In this document: positions 16,622-25,628 of the stretch, one piece after another | How the letters are laid out: each line of letters opens with the position of its first letter | How positions within the stretch are numbered: position 1 is the first letter of the stretch | NCBI GenBank assembly: GCA_963770245.1 | Contig: CAVYOX010000007.1 | Coordinates: 62,001 to 126,000, forward strand | DNA length: 64,000 nt | Direction of reading: 5' to 3' | Origin: PALSA-270 sp963770245 | GTDB taxonomy: Bacteria > Acidobacteriota > Terriglobia > Terriglobales > Acidobacteriaceae | Notes under the pieces: generated by a model | Databases searched by the model: none | What the model saw: only the letters and a program-made list of their open reading frames with translations | What the model was told of the DNA's origin: nothing | Position numbers and translations under genes: made by a program

Positions 16622-17014
16622 ATGGAACCGAACGCACTTGCGCGACTGAAGGGGGTAGCGGGCAAGCAGACCACGACCCTGACCCACTATGGGCGCAAGA
16701 CCGGGAAGCCCCACGAAGTCACGATTTGGTTCGTTCTGGATGACGATAAGCTCTACCTCGGTACCGCGAACCTGAACCGCCAGTGGGTGCGCAACGTCCA
16801 GAAGACTCCGAAGATCAGGCTGTCCATCGGTGGTGAGACGTTCGAGGGCAACGCTCGTTTCCTCGCCGACCGCGCCGAGCACGAACGCGCCATGGCGGCT
16901 ATTCGACGGAAGTACTGGATGTTTCGACCGCTCATGGCGCTGGGGCGGGTTCTCGCCGCGATGGGGTTGATGCGGGACAATACCGGATCGTTCGAGGTTT
17001 TGTTGGCTGGCTAG
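16622..17014 (+). CDS. Deazaflavin-dependent nitroreductase-like protein (DUF385 family)
   Basis: The protein is 130 residues from MEPNALARLKG (a GTG 15 nt upstream is possible). A split-barrel flavin-binding fold is indicated by TTTLTHYGRKTGKPHEVTIWFVLDDDKLYLGTANLNRQWVRNV and PKIRLSIGGETFEGNARFL. This resembles the Ddn/DUF385 group, which uses F420 or flavin to reduce small molecules. Whether this organism makes F420 is not shown here. The C-terminal hydrophobic helix (FRPLMALGRVLAAMGLM) is somewhat unusual and may aid membrane or dimer contact. Confidence 0.78.
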   Translation: MEPNALARLKGVAGKQTTTLTHYGRKTGKPHEVTIWFVLDDDKLYLGTANLNRQWVRNVQKTPKIRLSIGGETFEGNARFLADRAEHERAMAAIRRKYWMFRPLMALGRVLAAMGLMRDNTGSFEVLLAG

Positions 17015-17076
17015 TGAGGATAGGAGTTCGGCGACTGTAGGATTCTTTTGGGTCACGGTTTGGATTCGGCTTTCTT

Positions 17077-17516
17077 ATGCTCGTTCTCATCGTATTGCTG
17101 GCAGCGTGGCTGCTCTTTCGAGCGATAGGGTGGCCGGTGTGCATGTTCTTGCCTCGTTGCAGCATTCCGCTCTGTACGCCTTGGCCGTGATGTTCGTCTT
17201 CACCGCAACGGCTCATTTCAACAAGATGAAACATGATCTAGCACAGATGATCCCGTCATCTTTTCCGCGCCCCCTGCTGATCGTGTATATCACTGGTGTT
17301 TTGGAACTTCTCGGAGCGGCGGGATTGGTGCTCCCGCAATTTCGCAGGCTTGCGGGCATTTGTCTCATTGCGCTCCTCGTCGGGATGTTCATCGCCAATG
17401 TAAATGCGGCACAGCGCCGCGTCACACTGCGAGGCAAACCGCCAACCCCGCTTTGGTTGCGGGCTCCGATGCAGATTTTGTTTATTGCGCTACTCTGGTG
17501 GTCAACTCGCGTCTAA
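17077..17516 (+). pseudogene. DoxX-family membrane protein with a -1 frameshift
   Basis: ATG 17077 begins MLVLIVLLAAWLLFRAIG, the usual first helix of this DoxX subgroup. The rest (VAGVHVLASLQHSALYALAVMFVFTATAHF, then RPLLIVYITGVLELLGAAGLVLPQFRRLAG and AAQRRVTLRGKPPTPLWLR) is one frame away. A single missing G near 17130 (GGG where GGGG would join the frames) explains it. Downstream of the break the frame is fully open to 17516. Family members are four-helix proteins linked to redox or thiosulfate metabolism. It could be a real mutation or a homopolymer sequencing error; if the latter, this is an intact DoxX gene. Confidence 0.72.
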
Positions 17517-17532
17517 ACGGCATTACGCATCG

Positions 17533-17990
17533 TCAGGCCGACTCGAAGAAATTCTTGATCTGCACTCAATATCTTCTGACCACGTAATCCGTGCTGATGT
17601 GCCCACCGCGCATGAGAGACTTCAACGTGGCTCCAGTAAGTTCCGTGAACAGTCTGGTGCGTTCATAGGGAACGTTCGGATCGTCCTTGGCGTGGAACAT
17701 CAGCACCTTGGAGCCCTCGATTTCCTTCCTGTGGTGCCAAGGACTGTAGAACCTACCGATACGAAGCTTGTTCCAGTTTGCATCCGAGAGCCGATATGCA
17801 TTCCCGAACGCTTGACGGATGTACTCAGCTAGTTCGCGTTCGCGGTCTCGGCCTTCTCAGCCGTATCCAGAGTGCTCCAGTCTTGGCACCCGGATAGACA
17901 TCCACCGCGCCAAACTCAGCAAGGCAGGCCGCTCCAAATAGAATTCCTGATAGAAGTGCAAGCCAGTTCAGTGCTCTTTTGCCGACGAAT
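17533..17990 (-). pseudogene. Decayed alpha/beta hydrolase, C-terminal part
   Basis: The minus strand reads YIRQAFGNAYRLSDANWNKL, then FYSPWHHRKEIEGSKVLMFHAKDDPNVPY (the region with the catalytic Asp, HAKDDPNVP) and SLMRGGHISTDYVVRRY (with the catalytic His, GGH). Then comes TGA at 17566-17568, where a Trp codon (TGG) would restore VQIKNFFESA and the natural stop at 17533-17535. Upstream, a frame change near 17845 leads to ALLSGILFGAACLAEFGAVDVYPGA, another recognisable piece. The N-terminal half with the nucleophile is not found intact. It is convergent with the DoxX gene. Confidence 0.65.
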
Positions 17991-18474
17991 GACAAGTTGC
18001 ACTCCCTTCCGTGCTGCGAAAATCCCTCCCACGATCATTGCCGAGCAGCAAGCCGCTGCCAATCCCTGACTGCGAAACGGGCAAGCTTTGACTTGAGCTA
18101 CTTCATACTCTATCCCCGCCCTGCAATGGCGGCGAGAGAGCGAAGGGGCGTAGGCTGGCAGGGAGCGCTGCGATGGTGCTGCGACTCTCTCGCGGGTGAA
18201 GATTACCCCGCAAAATGGATGTCGATGGCGCGGCTCAGAAAGTATACTCGTGGGCCTTTCGAGGTCGAGGCGAAGCAGGGGGTGAAAGGCCGCCAAAATT
18301 AGGGACTGGGAGCGAGGACTTTGTGACCAGCCAGACGCAAATGACAAGAGGGGCTGCGAGGGCCGCCCACGGCAGACTCGAATACACATCGCAGGGCGCA
18401 CCAAAAGAGATAACCTCGTTCTTGTGCTCAATCGGCCTATCATCCGCTAAGAACAATCAGCAGGAGCTACGCAC
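17991..18474. other. Intergenic or degenerate stretch
   Basis: Nearly 500 nt with no complete gene. A minus-strand frame at 18235-18456 encodes 73 residues with one hydrophobic helix (LPWAALAAPLVICVWLV), but it has no ribosome site and may be the remains of a membrane protein. Surrounding genes are also damaged. Confidence 0.35.
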
Positions 18475-18660
18475 ATGGCAGCGAATCAAGTTGTGCTTTA
18501 CCTCGCCACGCAGCAGGATGCTTTGCTTTTCACTCTGGCGGCCAGTTCGGTAATGTCAGCAGAAGGCTCCGTCCACAGCAGCAAGGCAGCCGTCAGGGTT
18601 GCGGAGGAGATTTGCAAAGCCAGTCGAATCACGACTGAGGGTGCACTCAACATCACGTGA
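18475..18660 (+). CDS. Small hypothetical protein
   Basis: The protein is 61 residues, with CAGGAGC seven bases before the ATG. It has an alternating hydrophobic N-terminus (VVLYLATQQDALLFTLAAS) and a helical C-terminus (SKAAVRVAEEICKASRI). No family is recognised. The next gene, a CHASE3 protein, starts 15 nt downstream, so they are probably co-transcribed. Confidence 0.5.
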   Translation: MAANQVVLYLATQQDALLFTLAASSVMSAEGSVHSSKAAVRVAEEICKASRITTEGALNIT

Positions 18661-18675
18661 AGGGCGGCAAATTAG

Positions 18676-19575
18676 ATGATTCGAAGAGCTGCGCTGCAAA
18701 TAGGTGTCCCCGCGTTACTCGCTCTCATTGCGTGGAATGCGTACCTTGCCGTCAACCACTTAAGACGGGTGGAGAACATTGCGGCGCTCACACTTGAAAG
18801 CTCTGTGATCCAAGCGGAATTGTCCGGCGTTGTGAAAGACGTCACCGACATGGAAACAGGTCAGCGCGGATACCTGCTGACCGGGAACCCTGCGTACTTG
18901 CTGCCCTACACTGACGCGAAGGGCAGGATCGAAATAGATTTTGTCAGCCTCCGTGCAGGGCTCGCTAATCGGACGCAAGGCGAACAATCACAGGAGTCGC
19001 AGTTGGAGTCTTTGGCTGGATCAAAGCAGGCGGAGATGGAACGCTCTATCGGTTTGCGCCAACAAGGGTATCGCCATCGCTCATTCAAGCTCGTCGATAC
19101 AGACGAAGGCAAGGACTACATGGATGAGATTCGGCGCATCGCGTCTTCGCTATCCTCAGGGGAGAACAATAATTTCGCGAGATTCGACACAGAGAGAACT
19201 GCCGCATTGAAGAGGGTATTGTCGGTAACCATCATCACCAATTCTGTCCTGCTTGTGGTAGCGGCATGTCTGTTTGGACTGATCCGCCGCCATTGGCGAC
19301 TGCTCGGAGAAGAAGCCGCTCACAGCATGAATGAGCTAGCCGTGCGGGATTTGCAGTTAGAAAAACTGACGTCTGCCCTTTCCGGCCAAGCGCGTTCCAA
19401 CATCGTTGCCATCAACACGAACTCCCGGCTGCTGCTGGAGAACTATGGAGGGTTCCTTCCACGACAAGGGCACGAATACGCTGAGCAGATGAACGAAGCG
19501 GCGGCACAAATGGAACGACTCCGACAGGATTTAGTTGGCAGCCCGCCATCCAACACTAACGGGAGAGCAGCTTAA
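18676..19575 (+). CDS. CHASE3-domain membrane sensor lacking a kinase domain
   Basis: The protein is 299 residues. An N-terminal membrane helix (8-25) and a second one at about 179-200 (VLSVTIITNSVLLVVAACLFGLI) enclose a CHASE3 domain with the typical VKDVTDMETGQRGYLLTGNPAYLLPY motif. The cytoplasmic part (about 205-299) is helical, with a HisKA-like register (LEKLTSALSGQARSNIVAINTNSRLLLENY), but there is no phospho-accepting HExxN/P box and no ATPase domain. It could relay an extracellular signal to a partner kinase or be a truncated kinase. Confidence 0.8.
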   Translation: MIRRAALQIGVPALLALIAWNAYLAVNHLRRVENIAALTLESSVIQAELSGVVKDVTDMETGQRGYLLTGNPAYLLPYTDAKGRIEIDFVSLRAGLANRTQGEQSQESQLESLAGSKQAEMERSIGLRQQGYRHRSFKLVDTDEGKDYMDEIRRIASSLSSGENNNFARFDTERTAALKRVLSVTIITNSVLLVVAACLFGLIRRHWRLLGEEAAHSMNELAVRDLQLEKLTSALSGQARSNIVAINTNSRLLLENYGGFLPRQGHEYAEQMNEAAAQMERLRQDLVGSPPSNTNGRAA

Positions 19576-20311
19576 GCAATTAGTATCGATGGTCGCTGGC
19601 TGCCAAGCGCCTACGGAGATTCTTGCCCTGCTCGCCTATCGTCATGCAGAATCCCATCAAAGAGCGCATCGTTAAATTACGAAAAGAAACGTAATCGGCC
19701 ATGGTAATCACTGCATTGGGCATCTCGTTTCTGGCAACCCTTGTGACTCCCATCCTTCTGATCCGGTTCCGCAAAAGGTGGGTGGCGGCCTTCAATGTTC
19801 ATCGGGGAATCCGCGAGGGCGATGGCCTTCTTGCTGAACTCCCGCGGTTTGAAGCTGAGCCGTTGGGAGAGTGACTGGAGCGCAGCTCCGACTGTCAGCC
19901 TCGGACGGCCTTTTCCAAGCCATTTCTCGGCCACGTCGGAAGTTGTCAGTGCGATGCTGAAATGAGTCAGCAGTTGCTGCGCTGATGCTGACTTGAAAGC
20001 TGCATATCTCAGCAGCTGTACGACCTCGTGCCACAAGGCGTACACGCTCAGTTCGACTGTTCGACTACGGTACCGGGCGATATGAAAATGACGAGTTGAC
20101 CTTTGTCGTACGGGTAGGAAGGTAGTAGTTCTCTCTGGGTCGTGCCACCCGTCGTACATCGCCTTCGCACTCGTTGATCTTTGACCGGAGTCGTGAGCGT
20201 AACTGACGGTTTACTGCGGTCATTCAATCCGAGCTGTGTCAGTTGGAACTGAGAAGTTTGAAGCCGGCGACTATAGCGATGACCACCTCGATCTCCTGAT
20301 TCAGCGAGCGG
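19576..20311. other. Gene-poor stretch with one possible membrane microprotein
   Basis: About 735 nt. The best candidate is a plus-strand 57-codon frame at 19701-19874: a helix MVITALGISFLATLVTPILL, then a basic stop-transfer (RFRKRW) and a polar tail. It has no good ribosome site. The opposite-strand 160-codon frame at 19677-20159 has poor composition and I consider it chance. Confidence 0.35.
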
Positions 20312-21571
20312 CTACTCGATCCGCAAGCGGGACTTCATGAGCACGACGACGTACGGGTTCCACGTGGACAAAACGTAATAGATACTCAACTCCGAACCTT
20401 GCACTTTCGTCCAGCGCTCCACCACGTAAGGAGCATACGCGCCGCCGTGGACTGCCTCCGGGTTCGCCTGGCCCTTTCCAATGACCGGCCCGGCCAGCCC
20501 ATCCGCTGGATTTCTGTTCGGAATGTGGATGAACTTCCCGGCAGCACCATCGCGCACGGCATTGAAAATTATCTGGGGCTCGCTCCACGGCCCCCACGGG
20601 GTTCGCGAGTAGGAGAACTCGATCCCTGCCGCCGCGAGTGGTCGGCTGTCGTAGGTCATCAGCCACAGACCCAGATCCTTGCACCATGTCACCGAAAGAT
20701 CGCCCATCGTGCCGTTCTGAACGATGGCTTTGGCATCAGGTTCTTTCTCGCTCCACTGCGGCGTGCCAGCGGCGTCGGCACCGGTGAAATACCGCGTCCC
20801 CTTGCCGGTTTCAAATTGCGCCGCCGGGACAATCGAAAGATACGCGTCGCTCTGGCGATAGCGCCCTGTGCCCCAGACAAGGATGAACGGCCCGCCTGAA
20901 GGCAGTCCCGCGCCATGGGACGGATCGGTGTGCACTGACATTTTGACGAAATGCCCCTCGGGAAGCTGAGAGATCGTGCGCAGCGGCTGGAACTTCGCCG
21001 GGGGTGTGAATTTCGTGAGCACGGAGCGATCCGTGGTTCGGTCTTCGGAATGATCAGTGGAGACCGCCACGTACATCTGGCCGCCGAGGCTGATGCCAGT
21101 CACGGGCACTTCAAATGCTCCCATGCTGATGCCGGGCGGCTGTATGGTCAGGTAGTCGTCGCCGACGGTCAGAAAATCCAATCGAACACCGGGCTCGGGA
21201 TCGAGCGCATCCGTTGTAGCGATTGTGTCGAAGGCGTGGCGCAAACGGCCCACGGTGTCGCCGAAAAGAAAATACACGCGACCTTCGTGCTCGAAGGAAT
21301 AGCCGAGGTCGGTGCCTTCGATACCGTACCGCGTGAGGGTGCGGCTTAGCGTCGGCTGATGGCGCTCTTTGTCCTCTTCACGGAGGAGCTGTTGAAGCTT
21401 GATAGTCGAGCCCGGGACGTATTGGAGGACTGGTCCATTTGCCGCAACTTCCGCCGTGCCTGCTACCGAAAGGAGCTGCGGGTGCGGATAGGTCCGCTGG
21501 GCTGGAGACAACTGCCCTGGCGCGAGAAAAGGCACCGATGCGATCAAGCCGACGACTACCTTGCGATTCAC
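20312..21571 (-). CDS. Exported DUF4185-type beta-propeller protein
   Basis: The protein is 419 residues from a GTG at 21571, selected because GGAGGT lies six bases upstream. The signal peptide is VNRKVVVGLIASVPFLAPGQ. The mature chain has propeller features of DUF4185 / GH43-like folds: YSFEHEGRVYFLFGDTVG, then YVAVSTDHSEDRTTDRSVLTKF, GPFILVWGTGRYRQSDAYLS, LGLWLMTYDSRP and IEFSYSRTPWGPWSEPQIIF near the end. Catalytic residues of GH43 cannot be confirmed. It is probably periplasmic or secreted and may bind or trim carbohydrate. Confidence 0.78.
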   Translation of the reverse strand: MNRKVVVGLIASVPFLAPGQLSPAQRTYPHPQLLSVAGTAEVAANGPVLQYVPGSTIKLQQLLREEDKERHQPTLSRTLTRYGIEGTDLGYSFEHEGRVYFLFGDTVGRLRHAFDTIATTDALDPEPGVRLDFLTVGDDYLTIQPPGISMGAFEVPVTGISLGGQMYVAVSTDHSEDRTTDRSVLTKFTPPAKFQPLRTISQLPEGHFVKMSVHTDPSHGAGLPSGGPFILVWGTGRYRQSDAYLSIVPAAQFETGKGTRYFTGADAAGTPQWSEKEPDAKAIVQNGTMGDLSVTWCKDLGLWLMTYDSRPLAAAGIEFSYSRTPWGPWSEPQIIFNAVRDGAAGKFIHIPNRNPADGLAGPVIGKGQANPEAVHGGAYAPYVVERWTKVQGSELSIYYVLSTWNPYVVVLMKSRLRIE

Positions 21572-21648
21572 GAATGGACCTCCGAGTGGAAGGTGGTATC
21601 GTGGGTTTGGCTTGTTAAGCAATCCTCGATACGGTTTTCCGTCGTACG

Positions 21649-22056
21649 CTAAGATTCCAGACCCAAGTCCCGCACTTTCTTCATCAAATCCTGGTGGTCA
21701 ACTTGGAAAACAATCTGAAAGGAATCACCGACCGCCGACAGGATATATGTCATGGAGTTTTGGCGGTCTACGGCTTCTCTTGTACCGCGCTGAATCCGCA
21801 TTTGCCAGACTGCTTTCACCAAGACGCACTTGGAGTCCAGCTTTGACGCTTCAAGAGAGTTGATCTTGCAGGATACCAAGCCCACCGACCTAATAATTTC
21901 CTTTCGCTTGGGAAGGACTCTTACAAAGTCTTCCTCTTTACGGACTGGACGGTGGATTGCCAAACATGAAGACGTCGGCGTAAAGAACAGGAATTTCTGA
22001 ACCTCGAACTCGGTGTTCGCCCTTTCAGAGCGATCGAAGAACGCCCATAAGGTCAT
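21649..22056 (-). CDS. NTF2-like protein, cytoplasmic
   Basis: The protein is 135 residues. An N-terminal helix (MTLWAFFDRSERANTEFEV) is followed by EDFVRVLPKRKEIIRSVGL, and the last part (DSKCVLVKAVWQM, then YILSAVGDSFQIVFQVDHQDLMKKVRDLGL) gives the curved sheet typical of NTF2-like small-molecule-binding proteins. No signal peptide. Function is unknown. The gene is convergent with a pseudogene on the plus strand across a 250-nt gap. Confidence 0.65.
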   Translation of the reverse strand: MTLWAFFDRSERANTEFEVQKFLFFTPTSSCLAIHRPVRKEEDFVRVLPKRKEIIRSVGLVSCKINSLEASKLDSKCVLVKAVWQMRIQRGTREAVDRQNSMTYILSAVGDSFQIVFQVDHQDLMKKVRDLGLES

Positions 22057-22325
22057 ATTACCAAGCGTCCACGAAAAATAGCGTGGCCGTTTTCCGTGGA
22101 CGCTTTCGAGGATAAGCTGCTCTGGGACCGCCGTTTTTATGACTTTTCCATGACGTTGCGTAAGCGAGCCAGGGCTGTTTTTGGTCTTTACTAAGCGAAG
22201 GTCGGATATTCCTCTGATTCGATCTCACGTCTGGACGGTGCGGCGAGCAGCTTCACATTTCGCTTGAGGCTGTTCATCCCGTTCCCTATACAGTGTGCGC
22301 AAATTTCTTAGCGGGAGAATAACAC

Positions 22326-22720
22326 ATGCTCCTAAAAACCACTGTTGCCCTGACGATCGGAGCCTTCCTCATAATACTTTTCACTCGCACCTCTGCATTT
22401 GGGCCGGAGACGATGCCTGTTCAGTTCTGACGCAAAGCCAGGTGGGCAGCGTGCTCGGCGTTTCGGTCGGCGTCGGGGAGCATCCCAGTGATGAGATGCA
22501 TCTTCCGCCATCCGACCCAGCGGTCGACCGCCGTTCTTGTACGTGGTATGAGGCCGGCAAGAACAACAGTCCCGTCGCCAAGCGGGGTCAGTCTGATCAT
22601 CCTCGGCACGATGGGCAGCCTTACCCTGGTGCAACGGTTCAAATGGCGCAGACGCCGATCAGCGGAATCACCAAGACGACGGTCACCGGCAATTTGGCAT
22701 TGTTTCGACAGCATCTGGCT
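22326..22720 (+). pseudogene. Decayed exported Cys-containing protein
   Basis: ATG 22326 opens a clean signal peptide (MLLKTTVALTIGAFLIILFTRTSAF) but soon stops. The next frame carries AGDDACSVLTQSQVGSVLGV and SCTWYEAGKNNSP, the next VSLIILGTMGSLTLVQRF, and the first again MAQTPISGITKTTVTG. Joined, they look like one exported protein of about 170-190 residues with two Cys, of a type that is widespread in Acidobacteriota but unnamed. At least three single-base shifts, each at a short run (GGG, GGGG, AAA), break it. The end runs into the opposite-strand DUF1111 gene. Confidence 0.6.
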
Positions 22721-24155
22721 AGAGCGAGCGCAGAAAATCGATGATTTCCTGTTGCTCCTGAACGGTCAGCCTATGGAAGTGTTCGATGACCTTATTGGCC
22801 TCGCTGCCGTGGCTGCTGTGAGCCCTGATGGCGTCGACCAGGTTGGACGTGCGCCCATCATGGAGGAAGAAGACGCGTTGTCCGACGCCCCAGAGAGGAG
22901 CAGTTCGGAACTCGTCGGGGCCGGCGCCGCCTTGTGTAATGCCGTCGGCCAGGCCTTTGCCCATGTGGTGCACAAGCAGGTCGGAGAAAAGGTTCACCGT
23001 TTGATTGGAAAGCGCTGCACTCGGACTGGTTCCGGAGCCGCTCGCAATCATCGCTCCGGTGGTAAACGACGGTGTATGGCAGTGCACACACCCAATCTTC
23101 CCGAACAAGTCGCGTCCCTTTTCGCTGGACCCTGTGGGTGGAGCGGGCGCGGGTGGAGCGAGCAACCGCATGAAGTTGGCAAACGCTTCGATGTCCGAAA
23201 TGACCGCGGGGTTCGAAATGCCGCTCGAGTTGCCAGTGGTCGAGGGAGTGGTTGTGAAGTTAAGCGTGTCGTTGGGAGTGGAGTTGAAGAGACAGCCGGG
23301 TGTTTCATCGCGCTCTTGCGGGAATAGCTGGTTCGAAATTCCCATCTCGACGTTATAGGCCTCGCCCGCGAACATGAGGAGGGATTTGTTCTGCGCCTTC
23401 CACCCGAAACGGGTGATAGTTCCATCGTTGGCACTGAGATTCACGTTTCCGCTGAGGTGCGCGTTCGCGTGTCCGTGAATACCCAGCTCCGACTTCGCCG
23501 ATGCGTTGGCCTGCTGGTTGGCAAGGATGGCCGAATCGGAAATCCCTTCAATCAGCCCGTCGCCAAAGACAGGAGTAGGGATTCTGAAAATAATATTTTG
23601 ATTCCCGCCTTTGCCCGTAAGCGGATTTCCCGCGGGCAGAAAATCGAATTGGGCGATATTGCAGCCGGGGGCGTCAGCTCGCCCCGTGATCACGAAGAGG
23701 TCATGCACGTCGCCATCCGCGTTGCCGTTGCTCTTCTTAAACCGCGCTTCGCGGATGGGACCGTTTGGAACGATGAACCAGGGCACCGCGTTCGTTGCTC
23801 CATCCAAGGCGGCAACTTCGGGCAAGGGATTTTTCGCCGGGCTCGTTCCACCCATGTTGGGCTGCGAGTGGCAGGAGAAACACTGATTTGAGTTAAAGCG
23901 CGGCCCAAGGCCGTTGTTCGCGCCCTTGTTTACCACCTCGATTTCAGCGAACCTCGTCTGGCCGTCCAGGAAGAACGCAGTCTCGTCCGCTGTAAGACCC
24001 TGCAGCGGCCCGCCCGCACCCGCCGCGCCACCGCGCACGCCTGGGTCTATTGGAGCTGATCTGGTTTGGCCCAAGGTGCAGCCGCACGTGATCAAGGCCA
24101 CGGTTAATATTCCGCAGAGACTCTTGGGCCTAATTGTCCGCAATATCATCATCAC
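22719..24155 (-). CDS. Di-heme oxidoreductase-like protein (DUF1111, c-type cytochrome)
   Basis: The protein is 478 residues with an N-terminal signal (ILTVALITCGCTLGQ, possibly a lipoprotein). Two heme-binding CxxCH motifs are seen: CFSCH (in NSNQCFSCHSQPNMGG) and CVHCH (in IGCVHCHTPSF). DUF1111 markers are LTADETAFFLDGQTRFAEIEVVNKG, GPRFNSNQCFSCH and DGRTSNLVDAIRAHSSHGSEA close to the end. The family is annotated as putative thiol oxidoreductase or di-heme peroxidase-like and acts in the periplasm; the substrate is unknown. GAGGTG precedes the start, which has a choice of three adjacent Met codons. Confidence 0.9.
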   Translation of the reverse strand: MMMILRTIRPKSLCGILTVALITCGCTLGQTRSAPIDPGVRGGAAGAGGPLQGLTADETAFFLDGQTRFAEIEVVNKGANNGLGPRFNSNQCFSCHSQPNMGGTSPAKNPLPEVAALDGATNAVPWFIVPNGPIREARFKKSNGNADGDVHDLFVITGRADAPGCNIAQFDFLPAGNPLTGKGGNQNIIFRIPTPVFGDGLIEGISDSAILANQQANASAKSELGIHGHANAHLSGNVNLSANDGTITRFGWKAQNKSLLMFAGEAYNVEMGISNQLFPQERDETPGCLFNSTPNDTLNFTTTPSTTGNSSGISNPAVISDIEAFANFMRLLAPPAPAPPTGSSEKGRDLFGKIGCVHCHTPSFTTGAMIASGSGTSPSAALSNQTVNLFSDLLVHHMGKGLADGITQGGAGPDEFRTAPLWGVGQRVFFLHDGRTSNLVDAIRAHSSHGSEANKVIEHFHRLTVQEQQEIIDFLRSL

Positions 24156-24275
24156 ATCACCTCATGAGCCAAGAATGTCGATATTGTAAAGGAAGTCTCT
24201 CACCTGTCTTTGAGTCGGGAGGGTATCTATTCACACAACGGCACTTTCTTGCTGCGGAACATTCAGTCCGTGTAT

Positions 24276-24713
24276 TTAGCGTTTTTCCCGAACCATCGGC
24301 AGGTACGAAGGTCCGTCTTGCGGGACGCGGATCAGCTTCGCCTCATCAGGTCCAGTCAATTCGAGGCGGAACGTGACTGGTGGGTCTGATGTGGTGTCTG
24401 CGTGAGCATGCCGGTGACTCAGTTGGAATGTGAGACTCTTCCCATGGAATTGCGGGTTAAACAGCGGCTCGGGGATTCCGGGGGATGATGTGGGCGGTTT
24501 ACCTTCATCCCGTCGGATCAGGTAAAACAGCATGGCCCCTTGCAACGGACCGGCCTCATCGGTAATGTTCAGCGTCACAGCGGGCAAGTTGTCCAATTCG
24601 CCTCGCCAAATACCGACAACGGCGACATTACGTCCCTTGTCCCCTGCTGCAACCAAAGCGGCAACGACGATAATCACTGCGAAGCCCAGCAGGAGGTTCG
24701 TCGCGCGGCTCAT
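24276..24713 (-). CDS. Exported hypothetical protein, lipocalin-like sheet
   Basis: The protein is 145 residues. A signal anchor (LLLGFAVIIVVAALVAAG) precedes a beta-rich domain: VVGIWRGELDNLPAVTLNITDEAGPLQGAMLFYLIRRDEG, then FNPQFHGKSLTFQL and VTFRLELTGPDEAKL. Acidobacterial proteins with a GxWxGELxxLPAVTLxI pattern are common and unnamed; the pattern suggests a small beta-barrel that binds a ligand in the periplasm. It is 120 nt upstream of the DUF1111 gene on the same strand and may share its promoter. Confidence 0.65.
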   Translation of the reverse strand: MSRATNLLLGFAVIIVVAALVAAGDKGRNVAVVGIWRGELDNLPAVTLNITDEAGPLQGAMLFYLIRRDEGKPPTSSPGIPEPLFNPQFHGKSLTFQLSHRHAHADTTSDPPVTFRLELTGPDEAKLIRVPQDGPSYLPMVREKR

Positions 24714-25066
24714 GGCACTTGCATACTACTCCCAAAATCGCGCACGCGGAACGATAACTGTCGAAATCAGGTCTCGCGCTCATCGAAAGTTGTGAGCGCA
24801 ATCGCGAGTGCGACAGCACCCAGTGCTTTAAGGGGCGTAGAGCGATTGGATGTGCGACAGCTTTTCTAGAAAGTCGCAGTAGGTACGGCTCTCGGCGTCA
24901 AACACGGCTTGGTTCCGCGCTCCATATTCCACCGCCGGAAGGAGTTCGTGCATTGTAGGCTCAATGTGCGGGATTGTTTTTCGAGTTTTTCTAAACCTAT
25001 TGCGGCGAAAAAATGGCTGCATCTCTTGATTCGTCCGCCTAGCAAAAACGCTGTGGGCATGTCTGC

Positions 25067-25480
25067 TCAGGCCGTGATTTGGGTTTCTTGGAACCGGGCG
25101 GGAGTTTCACCGCAGATTCGAGTGATTACCGGCAACAAGCGGCGGGGCGCTTCAAACTTAGAAACGAAGGCATCCACCACATTCAATGCGGGTTCTGAAA
25201 TAGCATCGTCACTGGATACCATGACTATTGGCATGTGCGGCTTGAGGCGCTTTATTTCGGTCGCAAACTCAAGACCATTCATCTCGGGCATGTGGTAGTC
25301 GACGACCACGGCAGCAACCTCGCAGACTGCCGCAATTCTTAGGCCTTGTCGGGCGGAGCCGGCTGTGAGCACCTGATATCCACGTCTTTCGAACAGCGCC
25401 TTTTGATAACGCAGCATGCCGTCATCATCGTCGATGCACAGAATCGTTCTGTGTCCGGGGTAATTAAACATCCTTATCAT
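25067..25480 (-). CDS. Single-domain response regulator (REC only)
   Basis: The protein is 137 residues, consisting of one receiver domain: acidic cluster CIDDDDGM, phospho-acceptor Asp in VVVDYHMPEMNGLEF, Ser in IVMVSSDD and conserved Lys in FVSKFEAP. No output domain and no adjacent kinase, so it probably acts by protein contact, in the manner of CheY-like or stand-alone REC proteins. A second Met nine bases in (25471) is better placed relative to GGGAAG and may be the true start. Confidence 0.88.
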   Translation of the reverse strand: MIRMFNYPGHRTILCIDDDDGMLRYQKALFERRGYQVLTAGSARQGLRIAAVCEVAAVVVDYHMPEMNGLEFATEIKRLKPHMPIVMVSSDDAISEPALNVVDAFVSKFEAPRRLLPVITRICGETPARFQETQITA

Positions 25481-25628
25481 CTTCCCATAGCCACCGCGAT
25501 GATCGCCGATGTGCGCTGGCTAAGGCTGGTCAAATTTGCACACTTTTCGCGACAGTTGTTATACATGTGGATGCGGAGCGCCAAATACGATGAGGGCACC
25601 CGTTGGTTTTCCCCGAGTTCTCACCTGG

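Noticed and set aside
19677..20159. 160-codon minus-strand frame
   Set aside because: No ribosome site, mixed composition and no family-like blocks; a small plus-strand membrane frame overlaps it and looks more plausible.
24828..25022. 64-codon minus-strand frame with a tail reading YCDFLEKLSHIQSLYAP
   Set aside because: The tail looks protein-like but the start has no ribosome site and no family could be named; not called.
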